A DNA stretch of 64,000 nucleotides from Nafulsella turpanensis ZLM-10 (GTDB taxonomy: Bacteria; Bacteroidota; Bacteroidia; Cytophagales; Cyclobacteriaceae). The translations under genes and the position numbers were made by a program. Of this stretch, positions 37,756-47,552 are shown piece after piece (the first letter of the stretch is position 1; every line of letters starts with the position of its first letter). The notes below the pieces were generated by a model, which did no database searches, was not told the origin of the DNA, and was given only the letters and a program-made list of their open reading frames with translations. The DNA lies in NCBI RefSeq assembly GCF_000346615.1, contig NZ_ANNU01000017.1, forward strand, positions 62,001 to 126,000, in the 5' to 3' direction.

Positions 37756-38853
37756 ATGTTAGGATATCGTTTCTCCCAGTATATACCCCAGGAAATGGCC
37801 GGCGAAGCCACCTTCGACAGCCTCCTGAAAATATTTATGCAGCTGCTGCTCGTTACTTCCGGCGATGTATCGGAAGCGCTTCACTGGCTAAGCAATCTCG
37901 ATAAGCAGTATAACTTCAGCTCCGAAGATTACGGCATCGGCGACTTTATCGAAGACCTCAAAAAGGAAGGGTATATCACGGATGAAAACCCTGAAGGACG
38001 CTTCGAGCTAACCGCTAAAAGTGAGCAATCCATCCGCCGCTCTGCCCTGGAGGAGATTTTCGGAAAACTGAAAAAGGGCAACAAAGGCAACCACCATACT
38101 CATTTTGGCGGAGCCGGCGAAGAGCCACGTACCGAGCTGCGCGATTACCAGTTCGGCGACAGCCTAGACCAGATTTCCGTAACCGATTCGCTACGGAATG
38201 CACAGGTAAACCATGGCATGGAGCAGTTTATGCTTACCGAGAATGACCTGGAGGTGCACGAGAAAGACTTTAAAACCCAAACCTCCACGGTGCTAATGAT
38301 TGATATCAGCCACTCCATGATTCTCTATGGCGAAGACCGTATTACCCCGGCCAAAAAAGTAGCGTTGGCCCTGGCAGAGCTTATCAAGATCAAATACCCG
38401 AAAGATTCGCTCGAGATTATCGTGTTTGGCAACGATGCCTGGCAAATACAGGTCAAAGACCTGCCCTACCTGCAGGTGGGCCCCTACCACACCAATACCG
38501 TCGCCGGGCTGGAGCTGGCTATGGACCTGCTCAGGAAGCGTAAAAATTCGAATAAACAGATTTTCATGATTACCGATGGAAAGCCCACCTGCCTGAAGCA
38601 GGGGATTAAGTACTACAAAAATTCCTTCGGGCTCGACAGCAAAATCCTGAATAAAACACTAAACCTGGCTGCGCAGTGCCGCCGCCTCAATATACCTATT
38701 ACCACTTTTATGATTGCCTCCGACCCTTACCTGAAGCAGTTTGTGCAGGAATTTACGAAGGTAAATAATGGCAATGCTTATTACAGCAACCTGCAGGGGT
38801 TGGGGCATCTCGTTTTTGAAGATTATCGTCGGAACAGAAGAAAAAACTTTTAA
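37756..38853 (+). CDS. VWA-domain protein paired with AAA ATPase
   Basis: A 365-residue protein with a C-terminal von Willebrand A domain (about 175-345) whose metal site is intact: D183-I-S-H-S187 and 'MITDGKPT'. The N-terminal half (1-170) is helical and hydrophilic. No signal peptide is present, so it is cytoplasmic. Two bases separate it from the AAA+ gene. The layout matches MoxR/magnesium-chelatase-like AAA+VWA chaperone pairs that insert metals or assemble complexes; the client is unknown. Confidence 0.85.
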   Translation: MLGYRFSQYIPQEMAGEATFDSLLKIFMQLLLVTSGDVSEALHWLSNLDKQYNFSSEDYGIGDFIEDLKKEGYITDENPEGRFELTAKSEQSIRRSALEEIFGKLKKGNKGNHHTHFGGAGEEPRTELRDYQFGDSLDQISVTDSLRNAQVNHGMEQFMLTENDLEVHEKDFKTQTSTVLMIDISHSMILYGEDRITPAKKVALALAELIKIKYPKDSLEIIVFGNDAWQIQVKDLPYLQVGPYHTNTVAGLELAMDLLRKRKNSNKQIFMITDGKPTCLKQGIKYYKNSFGLDSKILNKTLNLAAQCRRLNIPITTFMIASDPYLKQFVQEFTKVNNGNAYYSNLQGLGHLVFEDYRRNRRKNF

Positions 38854-38855
38854 CT

Positions 38856-40403
38856 ATGCAATATTATGAACGCTCTGCCGAGCAGTTACAAAAAATTACT
38901 ACTCTTGGAGAGTTAAAAGCAGCCGGCTACAAAAGCCGCAGCATAAAAGAAGAGCTTCGCGAAAACCTGATTAAAAAGCTCCAAAAGAAAGAAACCATTT
39001 TTGAAGGCATCCTGGGCTATGAAGAAACAGTGATACCGGATATGGAGCGGGCCATTCTTTCCCGCCATAATATTAACCTGCTGGGCCTCCGCGGCCAGGC
39101 CAAAACGCGCATGGCCCGCCAGATGGTGATGCTCCTCGACGAGTACATTCCCTATATTGATGGTGCCGAACTGCTCGACGATCCATTAAACCCCATCAGC
39201 TACTTTGGCCGTAAAACGGTTGAAGAAAATGAAGACCAGACCCCTATTGCCTGGTTGCACCGCAGCGATCGCTATACTGAAAAGCTGGCTACGCCCGATG
39301 TAAGTGTAGCAGACCTCATAGGAGACGTGGACCCAATAAAGGCCGCCGCACTAAGGCTCCCTTATTCCGATGCGCGCGTTATCCACTACGGACTCATTCC
39401 CCGCTCGAACCGCTGTATTTTTGCCATCAACGAACTGCCCGACCTGCAGCCGCGCATACAGGTAGCCCTCTTCAACATTCTGCAGGAAGGCGATATCCAG
39501 ATTCGTGGCTTTAAACTGCGCCTGCCGCTCGATATTCAGTTCGTATTTACCGCTAATCCGGAGGATTATACCAACCGGGGCAGCATTGTAACGCCGCTTA
39601 AAGACCGTATCGACAGCCAGATTATTACCCACTACCCACGTTCCATTGAGGTGGGCAAAAACATCACACAGCAGGAAGCGGCCCTCACCCCTGCCCAAAA
39701 GGAAAAAATTAGCACGAACGAAACCATCAAGGACCTTATCGAGCAAATTGCTTTCGAAGCCCGTAACAGCGAGTATGTCGATGCCAAAAGCGGCGTATCG
39801 GCCCGACTGACTATTTCGGCTTATGAAAACCTGATAAGCGCCGCCGAAAGGCGTACGCTTATCAATGGCGATAAGCAAACACATATTCGGCTGGCCGACC
39901 TGGTTGGGGTAATTCCGGCCGTAACCGGTAAAATTGAGCTGGTGTATGAAGGAGAGCAGGAAGGTGCCGGCATTGTTGCCCAAAACCTGCTTGGCAAGGC
40001 CATCCGCAGCCAGTTTGTGAATTATTTTCCGGACCCTAAACCTGCTAATAACCAAAAAGACGGGCAAAAGCCAAAGGGAAAGCAGGCTACACCTTATAAA
40101 ATCATTACCGACTGGTTTGGAGAAGGGCATACGGTAGATGTACTCAGCGATGCCAGCAATAATGCTTACCAGGAGGCACTCCTGAAAGTACCCGGGCTGC
40201 AGGAGCTTGTTAAAAGGCATCAGCCCGATGTACCTGCACAGGATCGTTTCTTTTTTATGGAATTTGTGCTCCACGGCCTTGCCGAATACAGTATGCTCAG
40301 TAAACGACAACTCACCGCCGGCACCCAGTTTGGCGACCTGCTCAGCAGCATGTTTTCGATGCCGGGCATGGCCGACTTCGAAGACGAGGACGAAGATTAT
40401 TAA
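38856..40403 (+). CDS. MoxR/Mg-chelatase-like AAA+ ATPase
   Basis: A 515-residue AAA+ ATPase of the magnesium-chelatase subunit I / MoxR group. Walker A is 'GLRGQAKT' (77-84); 'CIFAINELPDLQPRIQVALF' holds Walker B and the beginning of the helix-2 insert; 'FTANPEDYTNRGSIVTPLKD' holds sensor 1 and the Arg finger region. The C-terminal part (about 380-515) is not typical of BchI. It is coupled to the VWA gene by 2 bases, so together they probably act as an ATP-driven assembly or metal-insertion factor. A terminator follows. Confidence 0.88.
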   Translation: MQYYERSAEQLQKITTLGELKAAGYKSRSIKEELRENLIKKLQKKETIFEGILGYEETVIPDMERAILSRHNINLLGLRGQAKTRMARQMVMLLDEYIPYIDGAELLDDPLNPISYFGRKTVEENEDQTPIAWLHRSDRYTEKLATPDVSVADLIGDVDPIKAAALRLPYSDARVIHYGLIPRSNRCIFAINELPDLQPRIQVALFNILQEGDIQIRGFKLRLPLDIQFVFTANPEDYTNRGSIVTPLKDRIDSQIITHYPRSIEVGKNITQQEAALTPAQKEKISTNETIKDLIEQIAFEARNSEYVDAKSGVSARLTISAYENLISAAERRTLINGDKQTHIRLADLVGVIPAVTGKIELVYEGEQEGAGIVAQNLLGKAIRSQFVNYFPDPKPANNQKDGQKPKGKQATPYKIITDWFGEGHTVDVLSDASNNAYQEALLKVPGLQELVKRHQPDVPAQDRFFFMEFVLHGLAEYSMLSKRQLTAGTQFGDLLSSMFSMPGMADFEDEDEDY

Positions 40404-40445
40404 AATTAAGAATGGCAGCGTTAAAGCTGCACCATTAGCTTTTTT

Positions 40446-40474
40446 AGAAGGCAGCTCATCAGCTGCCTTCTTTT
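40446..40474 (+). terminator. Terminator after the VWA/AAA+ unit
   Basis: Eleven-bp stem AGAAGGCAGCT/AGCTGCCTTCT with a CATC loop and T-run, about 45 bases past the AAA+ stop. Confidence 0.88.
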
Positions 40475-40492
40475 CCCGCGAAAATCTGCCCG

Positions 40493-41230
40493 ATGACTGT
40501 AAGAGAGCTACAGCTGTTAGTAAAAGAAGGAGAGCATACTACCCTTGAATTTAAAAGAAAGGTGGCACATCCTGAAAAAATTGTAAAGGAGATAGTGGCT
40601 TTCGCCAATACCCGTGGCGGTAATCTTCTTATTGGGGTAAATGACGATGGCAATCTAACCGGTCTTAAGTTTCCTGATGAAGATGCTTATATGCTGGAGC
40701 GGGAAATAAACCGGCTTTGCCGGCCTGCCATTGAGTACCAGAGAGAGTACATAGCAATTTCCGATAAAAAAACGATTGTCCGTTATTTTATTCCTGAAAG
40801 TTCCCAAAAGCCCCACCATGTGGTGGAAACAGAAGTAGCTTCCACTACAGAAATAAACAATGCCTCCCAATCATTACAGAATAAAAAGGTAAATGGGCAA
40901 GTAAAGAAGTCTTCCTCCGTAGCACAGCTCCGTAAACGTGCCTACTTCAGGGTAAATGACCGAAGCATTCAGGCCAGTCGTGAGCTGCGGGAAATTCTTC
41001 GCAGGCAACGTAAACAACGAGATATCCGCTTTAGCTGGGGAGAGCGGGAACAGCAGCTGGTACAATACCTGAGCGAACACCAATCCATTACAGTTAAGGA
41101 ATTTGCCCGGCTGGCTGGTATCCGCCCTTACCAGGCTTCACGCACGCTGGTTCTACTGGTGCTGGGCAATGTTCTCAAAATTATCCCTGCCGAAATAGAG
41201 GATAAGTTTGTAATGAAGGAGAACACCTAA
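40493..41230 (+). CDS. AlbA_2 (Schlafen-like) domain protein with HTH
   Basis: A 245-residue protein with an N-terminal AlbA_2/Schlafen-like ATP-binding domain (about 10-125): 'EGEHTTLEFKRK', 'IVAFANTRGGNLLIGVNDDGNLTGL'. After a low-complexity linker (about 120-150) comes a helical region with 'SREIRE/REILRRQRKQ' and a C-terminal winged-helix or HTH segment ('ITVKEFARLAGIRPYQASRTLVLLVLGNVL'). Such proteins are often annotated as transcriptional regulators, but some Schlafen-like domains are nucleases. Terminator upstream and gap downstream suggest a single gene. Role not known. Confidence 0.78.
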   Translation: MTVRELQLLVKEGEHTTLEFKRKVAHPEKIVKEIVAFANTRGGNLLIGVNDDGNLTGLKFPDEDAYMLEREINRLCRPAIEYQREYIAISDKKTIVRYFIPESSQKPHHVVETEVASTTEINNASQSLQNKKVNGQVKKSSSVAQLRKRAYFRVNDRSIQASRELREILRRQRKQRDIRFSWGEREQQLVQYLSEHQSITVKEFARLAGIRPYQASRTLVLLVLGNVLKIIPAEIEDKFVMKENT

Positions 41231-41359
41231 GCCAGAAATAAACATTCATTTACATCCAATTCCCTACATGACTCTTGTATCTGTCTAAACTACATCAAAA
41301 CAAGCTTATTGAATTGGTACATTTAAATAAATTTATTTGACGGAACAAAGGCAGGGTAT

Positions 41360-44300
41360 ATGCTCAAAACGTTCTTATCTGGCTACTTCCCCTCCTCGCT
41401 AAAGGACTGGGATTACAGCCGCTATGAGGAGAAACTAGCCAATATCAATATTGAAAGGATTCGAAAGTTTTCCCTCATCATTGCTATAGCAGTCATTCTA
41501 TTTGCAGCAATCCCCGATATACTTATTTTCCTGAGCATTCCTGAGCTTACGGCCGAGCTTTCCATACCTGTTTTAATACTTCAGCTATCGGTAACCCTCT
41601 TCATGTTACTCTTTTACTGGATCGCCCCCTCATTCAGTGTAGAAAATAAACCAAAGAGTAAGAATATTTTCATAAATGCCTTTATTTCAATTGTTTTATT
41701 ACATGCTGCCGGGACTTCCATTGCCACTTACAGCAGTTCTTCCGAGGTATCAGTGTTCTTATTCACTACCGCAGCTTTAATGGTCGGCCTTTACTGGTCC
41801 GCACAACAGTTGATTCTTTTACTGGGCACCGCCCATGTCCTTTATTTCTTAGCCCTTTATTTCACTGTTCAGGAAGCTTCCATCTGGTACACTCACCTGC
41901 TCGACCACCTGCTGTTTGGAAGCATCTTCTTTTTACTTTCACGTTCTGTCCATGAACTGAAAGCAAGAAACCTTAAAAGCATTGAAAAAATAGAAGCACA
42001 GTCGGCCGAGCTCCGCAGCAGCCACACCATGCTGCGCATGACGGAGCACACCCTTAATTCCCTGAACCGAAATATGCAGCAGGGGATTTTCAGGCTCGAC
42101 CGAAAAAATGGCTTTACCTATGCTAATGATCATTTTGCCCAAATGCTCGGCTACAATTCCGCCAATGAGCTAATAACAGAACAAACTGTTCCCTTCCTCA
42201 GCGTTCAGCAACTCGAAGAAATTAGCCGAAAGGTGAATGAGCAGGGTTTTATCGAGGGCATGGAAGTGGAAGTAAGCCGCCGGAATAAAAATAGTAGTAC
42301 AGAGAAATTCTGGGTCCAGCTAAGCTGCGCTGTGAGGCGTGATGAAAATACAGGAAGCATTTTGTACGAAGGTTCCGCAACAGATATTTCGCACAGAAAA
42401 AAAGTACTGCAGGCAGCCCTGGAGAATGCCGCCAAGCTTGAGCAGGCTGAAAAAATTGCCCACACCGGCTTTTATGAAATCAATGTCGGAACAGGGCTGA
42501 TTACCTATTCGGCCGGTTTATGCAAAATTCTTGGTATTGACGCACCCGCCCCACTTAAACTGCAACAGCACCTGGAGTACATTCATCCTGATGACAGGGA
42601 ACAGGTACGCAACACCCTGCTGCAGGCTATTACCAGAAACAGTGAATTTACACTGGAGTACCGGGCCATTAGTCATGGCGGCAGTGTTTGCTACCTGAAC
42701 AGCAAAGCCGGGCTCATCCGCGACGAGAAAGGAAATAAGATTAAAATTTTAGGCACTGTACAGGATGTATCACAGATCCAGCTCAACCGGCAGGCCCTTG
42801 CCCTTTCTGAGTCGTATGTCGAAGCCGCTTTTAACAATCCGCGCCATAGTATTTACATCCTCGACCTCGATTACCACCTCCTTGCTTTTAACCATGAAGC
42901 TTCCTGGCGGTTGAAGTTGTGGTGGAAAGTAGACTTGAAAAAAGGAATGCATATCCCCGATGTAATTCCTCCTGCTGCGCTCGCTCAGCTAAAACCACAC
43001 CTTAAACGAGCAGCCAGCGGCGAAAGCAGTTTACTTGAATACAAGGGGATGAATAGTACCGACGAAGAATACTGGACTGAGGTTTACTTTTGCCCGGTAA
43101 AAAACAGCCAGGGCGAAGTAAGTGGCATAATGGTAATGGGCAGCAACATTACAGAAAGGAAAATGGATGAAAAACTACTTTCCAACCTTTCGCTGGTCGC
43201 CAGCCACACCGATAATGCGGTAATGATTTCCGATGCCGATTTTAGGGTGGAATGGGTAAACGGCGCTTTTGAACGGAGCACAGGATATAATCTGCAGGAT
43301 ATAAAAGGCCATTTTCCTGCAAGCTTTCTGCTCTCAGAAAAAACCAACACTGAAACCATCCGAAGAATAAACAGCTGCCTGCAGGAAGGTAAAAGCTTTA
43401 AAGATGAAATTCTGATTTGCGATAAAAGTAAAAAAGATCGCTGGATGTACCTTACCATTAACCCGGTTTTCAACTCAGCAGGTGAGCTGCATAAATTTGT
43501 GTCGGTTTATACCAATCTGGATAAGGTAAAGGCTTATGAGCAGCAGTTACAAATAGCCAAAGAAAGAGCAGAATTAGTGGCCGAAAGTAAGGAGAACTTT
43601 CTTTCATCTGTTAGTCATGAACTACGAACGCCTCTTAATGCAGTCATTGGTCTTACCCACCATATGCTGGAAAATGAGCCCCGCGAAGACCAGCTCGAAG
43701 ATTTAAACATCCTAAAATTCTCTGCCGAAAACCTGCTAAACCTCATTAACGATATCCTCGACCTTTCTAAAATAGAAGCAGGAAAAGTTAAAATAGAGAA
43801 GGTGCCTTTTAAACCAGAGGATGTCATTAATCGTCTGAAACAGAGCTTCCTGGCACAGGCCGAAGCAAAAGGACTTTCTTTTAGAGTGTACCTGAACGAT
43901 CATATCCCCGAGCAGCTGCTGGGCGATCCCCACAGGCTCATCCAGATACTGACAAACCTCCTGAGCAATGCCATTAAATTTACCCCTAAAGGAAGTGTTG
44001 AGGTGTATCTTTCAGCAGACTTAAGCGGGAATGGAGGTTATGCGCTTACCATCAGCGTAAAAGATACCGGCAGAGGCATTGCACCTGAACAGCTGGACCT
44101 GATTTTCGATAAGTTCGAACAGGCTCCTCAGGACCGTGACCAGTATGTTGGCGGCACCGGGCTGGGCCTTTCTATCACCAGGCAGCTTGTAGAGCTTCAG
44201 AACGGGGAAATAAGTGTTAACAGCACTCCGGGACAGGGAAGTACCTTTACTGTTACCCTCCCCTATTCGGTGGCACCAGAGTCCGAAACATTACTGCCAG

Positions 44301-45130
44301 AGCCATCCACTACCGGTTCGGAAGCAGACCTGAGCCGCCTACACCTTTTATTAGTAGAGGATAATAAAATAAACCAGACAGTAGCCGGGAAATTTCTCAA
44401 AAGCTGGGGCATTAGCTTCACCCTTGCCGAAAATGGTATGGAAGCAGTGGCCGCTGCAAAGGAAAAAGCCTTTGACCTTATTCTCATGGACCTGCAGCTG
44501 CCCCTGATGGATGGCTATGAAGCCAGCCGCCTGATTCGCAGGCTCACACAGCCCGACCATCGCACCACTCCCATTATTGCCGTTACTGCCGGGGGTAAGG
44601 GCGGCATTGAGCAGAGAGTGAGGGAGGCTGGCATGAACAGTATGCTTTCCAAGCCTTTTAAGCCAGATGCATTACTAAATAAACTCCGGCAGTACTGCCC
44701 CTACCAAAGATTGAACAAGAGCTCCATGAATGAAGGCGGGGCCGGCTTTAACCACACAGTTTCCGGATCCGAGGTAGATTTCTCAGAAATGGAAAGACTT
44801 GCCGGCGACGATCCTACTTTTATGCAGGAACTGATAAGGCTTTACATCGAACAGTTCCGCCTGCTCAGGGAGGAAGCCTTAAATGGTTTGAATGCCCAGG
44901 ATACGGCAGAGCTTCGCAGGATTTTTCATAAAATGAAGCCATCTATAAGTATGCTCAGGCAGGAAAGGATGCTGCAGCTGAGCAGCAAAATTCATCAGCT
45001 ACTGCACAATGAGTTTGCCGACATCAGCCTTATTAGTGCCTTAAGCCGAGAATTTATAGAAGAAATGGATAGAACCAGTCGAACCCTTCAGAAAGCCCTG
45101 GAAAAAAGTAGCCTTACCGTTAAGGAATAA
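41360..45130 (+). CDS. Hybrid sensor histidine kinase with PAS, REC and HPt
   Basis: A 1,256-residue inner-membrane hybrid kinase. Five to six membrane helices (about 38-195) are followed by a short coiled coil (about 196-235) and four PAS/PAC units (about 240-725). The HisKA domain has phospho-acceptor H753 in 'SHELRTPLNAVIG'; the HATPase has 'NAIKFTPKG', 'DTGRGI' and 'GTGLGLSI'. The receiver domain has phospho-acceptor D1044 in 'ILMDLQLPLMDG'. A C-terminal HPt domain contains H1190 in 'FHKMKPSI'. It therefore holds a complete phosphorelay except the final regulator, and no response regulator gene is adjacent. Signal unknown. Confidence 0.92.
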   Translation: MLKTFLSGYFPSSLKDWDYSRYEEKLANINIERIRKFSLIIAIAVILFAAIPDILIFLSIPELTAELSIPVLILQLSVTLFMLLFYWIAPSFSVENKPKSKNIFINAFISIVLLHAAGTSIATYSSSSEVSVFLFTTAALMVGLYWSAQQLILLLGTAHVLYFLALYFTVQEASIWYTHLLDHLLFGSIFFLLSRSVHELKARNLKSIEKIEAQSAELRSSHTMLRMTEHTLNSLNRNMQQGIFRLDRKNGFTYANDHFAQMLGYNSANELITEQTVPFLSVQQLEEISRKVNEQGFIEGMEVEVSRRNKNSSTEKFWVQLSCAVRRDENTGSILYEGSATDISHRKKVLQAALENAAKLEQAEKIAHTGFYEINVGTGLITYSAGLCKILGIDAPAPLKLQQHLEYIHPDDREQVRNTLLQAITRNSEFTLEYRAISHGGSVCYLNSKAGLIRDEKGNKIKILGTVQDVSQIQLNRQALALSESYVEAAFNNPRHSIYILDLDYHLLAFNHEASWRLKLWWKVDLKKGMHIPDVIPPAALAQLKPHLKRAASGESSLLEYKGMNSTDEEYWTEVYFCPVKNSQGEVSGIMVMGSNITERKMDEKLLSNLSLVASHTDNAVMISDADFRVEWVNGAFERSTGYNLQDIKGHFPASFLLSEKTNTETIRRINSCLQEGKSFKDEILICDKSKKDRWMYLTINPVFNSAGELHKFVSVYTNLDKVKAYEQQLQIAKERAELVAESKENFLSSVSHELRTPLNAVIGLTHHMLENEPREDQLEDLNILKFSAENLLNLINDILDLSKIEAGKVKIEKVPFKPEDVINRLKQSFLAQAEAKGLSFRVYLNDHIPEQLLGDPHRLIQILTNLLSNAIKFTPKGSVEVYLSADLSGNGGYALTISVKDTGRGIAPEQLDLIFDKFEQAPQDRDQYVGGTGLGLSITRQLVELQNGEISVNSTPGQGSTFTVTLPYSVAPESETLLPEPSTTGSEADLSRLHLLLVEDNKINQTVAGKFLKSWGISFTLAENGMEAVAAAKEKAFDLILMDLQLPLMDGYEASRLIRRLTQPDHRTTPIIAVTAGGKGGIEQRVREAGMNSMLSKPFKPDALLNKLRQYCPYQRLNKSSMNEGGAGFNHTVSGSEVDFSEMERLAGDDPTFMQELIRLYIEQFRLLREEALNGLNAQDTAELRRIFHKMKPSISMLRQERMLQLSSKIHQLLHNEFADISLISALSREFIEEMDRTSRTLQKALEKSSLTVKE

Positions 45131-45203
45131 GCGACCATCTTTCAAAACAATTCGGCGGGTTTAAGAATTTTATTAGTATCTACTCTTCACCAAACCCGCT
45201 CGT

Positions 45204-46559
45204 ATGACTACAGGAGATGCTACCCGCAAAATTTTCGTTTTAGATACCTCTGTAATTCTGTACGCCCACAATGCCATCATGAACTTTGCCGAACATGATG
45301 TAGCCATTCCAATTACCGTACTGGAGGAGCTTGATCAGTTTAAGAAGGGCAACGAAAATAAAAATTTTGAGGCCCGCGAATTCATCCGGATGCTCAACCA
45401 GCTTTCCGCCAACCAAATGCTGCACACCTGGATTCCTATCGATAGCCGCAGCGATAAAAAGGGCCACTTTAAGGTGCTCATGGGCTTCGACAGCAAGGTG
45501 GATGCCCGGCAGGTGTTTGGTGAAGAAAAAGCCGACCACCGCATACTCAATGCCGCCTTAAAGCTGCAGGAAGAAGAAAACAAGAGCAAGTCGGCCCGCA
45601 GAGTGGTGCTCGTAAGCAAGGACATTAATCTACGCTTAAAAGCCAAATCGCTAAACCTGCCTTCTGAAGATTATGAAACCGGGAAGATCAAGAATGTCCA
45701 GACGCTTTTCAAGGGTAAAAATGAAGTTTCCCGGATTTCTGTAGAAACGGTAAATAAGCTATACGAAAACGGCAGCTGTGAGGCCAGAGAGGCCTTAAAA
45801 AAAAGCAAACCGGTCGACAACAGCTATTACATCCTTAAAAGCAGCAAAAATTCCGTTCTGGCCTACTATAACCCACTGGAACAGCAAATTGAGAAGGTAG
45901 AGAAAAAGCAGGTATATGGTATTAAGCCCCGCAATGCCGAGCAGACTTTTGCCATTCATGCCCTGCTCAACCCTAATATTAAGCTGGTAAGTTTGCAGGG
46001 TGTAGCCGGTACCGGCAAAACCCTTCTTGCGCTGGCAGGAGCCCTCGAACAAAGAAGCAGCTTTCGGCAAATATACCTGGCCAGGCCCATAGTTCCCCTC
46101 AGCAATAAAGACATTGGCTACCTGCCGGGCGACATAAAGTCTAAGCTGAACCCCTACATGGACCCGCTCTGGGATAACCTCAAGTTTATTCAGAACCAGT
46201 TCGATGAGTCTGATAAAGATTACCACCGAATAACGGAAATGGTGGAAAAGGAAAAGCTTGTTATTACCCCCCTTGCCTATATCCGTGGCCGAAGCCTCAG
46301 CAATATTTTCTTTATTGTGGATGAAGCTCAAAATCTCACGCCCCACGAAGTAAAAACCATTATTACCCGTGCAGGCGAAAATACAAAAATCATCTTTACC
46401 GGCGATATTTACCAGATCGATACTCCTTACCTCGACACCCAGAGTAATGGCCTGTCCTACTTAATTGATAAGCTGAAGAATCATCCGCTCTACGCCCATA
46501 TTACACTCGAAAAAGGAGAACGCTCCGAGCTGGCGAATCTGGCAAATGAGCTGCTCTAA
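45204..46559 (+). CDS. PhoH-family ATPase with N-terminal PIN domain
   Basis: A 451-residue protein joining a PIN ribonuclease-like domain (about 8-150; 'FVLDTSVILYAHNA', 'DHRILNAALKL', 'VLVSKDINLRLKAKSL' supply the acidic residues) to a PhoH-like ATPase (about 230-450). Walker A is 'GVAGTGKT' (266-273), with 'IFFIVDEAQNLTP' as Walker B. PhoH2-type proteins (PIN plus PhoH) are RNA helicase/RNases in other bacteria. All motif residues appear intact. It is cytoplasmic and a single gene. Confidence 0.92.
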   Translation: MTTGDATRKIFVLDTSVILYAHNAIMNFAEHDVAIPITVLEELDQFKKGNENKNFEAREFIRMLNQLSANQMLHTWIPIDSRSDKKGHFKVLMGFDSKVDARQVFGEEKADHRILNAALKLQEEENKSKSARRVVLVSKDINLRLKAKSLNLPSEDYETGKIKNVQTLFKGKNEVSRISVETVNKLYENGSCEAREALKKSKPVDNSYYILKSSKNSVLAYYNPLEQQIEKVEKKQVYGIKPRNAEQTFAIHALLNPNIKLVSLQGVAGTGKTLLALAGALEQRSSFRQIYLARPIVPLSNKDIGYLPGDIKSKLNPYMDPLWDNLKFIQNQFDESDKDYHRITEMVEKEKLVITPLAYIRGRSLSNIFFIVDEAQNLTPHEVKTIITRAGENTKIIFTGDIYQIDTPYLDTQSNGLSYLIDKLKNHPLYAHITLEKGERSELANLANELL

Positions 46560-46726
46560 TTAAGGCCCAGAAGAAGTCTAATGCTTTCTTCCTTAGCAAT
46601 TTATCCAAAGCTAAGACACATAAGCATGGTCATATTGCCTCTACCAAGCGTACGCTCTTTCTCAGGCCATACCCGCTAAACCTTTCTTTTTTAACGCCGT
46701 TCATTTTATAAAGCAAACACTTAGGT

Positions 46727-47248
46727 ATGAAACTTTTAGACTACGCTACTACCAAAGAACTTATCGGGCAAAAGGTGACCGACAGCCTTGGCAATAACTA
46801 CGGAACCATCAGGGATATTCTTTTTTCTCCCGGCCACCGGAAGGCTGTTTTAGCAATTATCTCATCCGGAGGCTCCACAGATACCATTGTGCTCCCCTTT
46901 CAGGCGTTACGGGTCAATCCCAACACCCGGCATGTAACGGCAGAGCTGAATAAGGAAACGGTAGAGCACGCACCGGAAGTTGATATGAACCGCCTCCACG
47001 ATGGGGACAGAGAGGAGCTCATCAAAATATATAACTACTACGGTTACGAAAATATCTGGAAGGAAGAAAGCCAGGAAGGCCAGCCCCTGCACCAGAACTA
47101 CCGGAGCGGCGAAGATGTAGGAGACCACAACCCGGCGGCAGAAGGCTCATACGAGATTACAAAACAATATCCCGGGCCCAAGGGCTCTCACACAGAAGAC
47201 GAAGTTGACTTTGATAAAATGAAAGGTTTACCAAAAGATAAAAAATAA
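46727..47248 (+). CDS. PRC-barrel domain protein
   Basis: A 173-residue protein with an N-terminal PRC-barrel domain (about 1-80): 'LIGQKVTDSLGNNYGTIRDILFS' and 'VVLPFQALRVN'. The C-terminal half is acidic and Gly/Pro-rich, ending 'DFDKMKGLPKDKK' without a recognised domain. PRC barrels occur in ribosome-maturation and photosynthetic-reaction-centre proteins, but free-standing ones have no settled role. It is a single gene. Confidence 0.75.
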   Translation: MKLLDYATTKELIGQKVTDSLGNNYGTIRDILFSPGHRKAVLAIISSGGSTDTIVLPFQALRVNPNTRHVTAELNKETVEHAPEVDMNRLHDGDREELIKIYNYYGYENIWKEESQEGQPLHQNYRSGEDVGDHNPAAEGSYEITKQYPGPKGSHTEDEVDFDKMKGLPKDKK

Positions 47249-47419
47249 ATTCCTTAACAGCTCAAGGCCTTTTCCAAAGAGCGTGCCGGGGCATATTTCA
47301 GAATTTTATCTGCCAAAAATAAACTTTTGAAAAATTTTAGAAACAAAAGCTGGCAAAACAAAGTATATAATATACCAACTTTAGTAAATAAATTGTAAAT
47401 TAAGACCTGAGGTTAGAAC

Positions 47420-47491
47420 AAAAGCCTTCCCGCTAAAAACTATTGAGTAAAATCCTCTTCACACGAAATAGTATTATTGGGGAAGGCTTTT
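47420..47491. terminator. Long-loop hairpin between convergent genes
   Basis: Outer 12-bp stem AAAAGCCTTCCC/GGGAAGGCTTTT (47420-47431 with 47480-47491), and an inner 6-bp stem ACTATT/AATAGT (47439-47444 with 47467-47472). It lies between the convergent PRC-barrel and cydB genes. The A- and T-rich ends suit bidirectional termination, though the 48-base loop is large. Confidence 0.6.
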
Positions 47492-47552
47492 CTTTTGTCC
47501 TTCACCAATTAATACTCAGGTACTGATGCTCCTCCTTTCTCCCTTCCTTTTT

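Noticed and set aside
39351-40310. A 319-codon minus-strand open frame opposite the AAA+ gene
   Set aside because: The plus-strand gene has Walker and sensor motifs; the antisense product has no recognisable features and no operon context.
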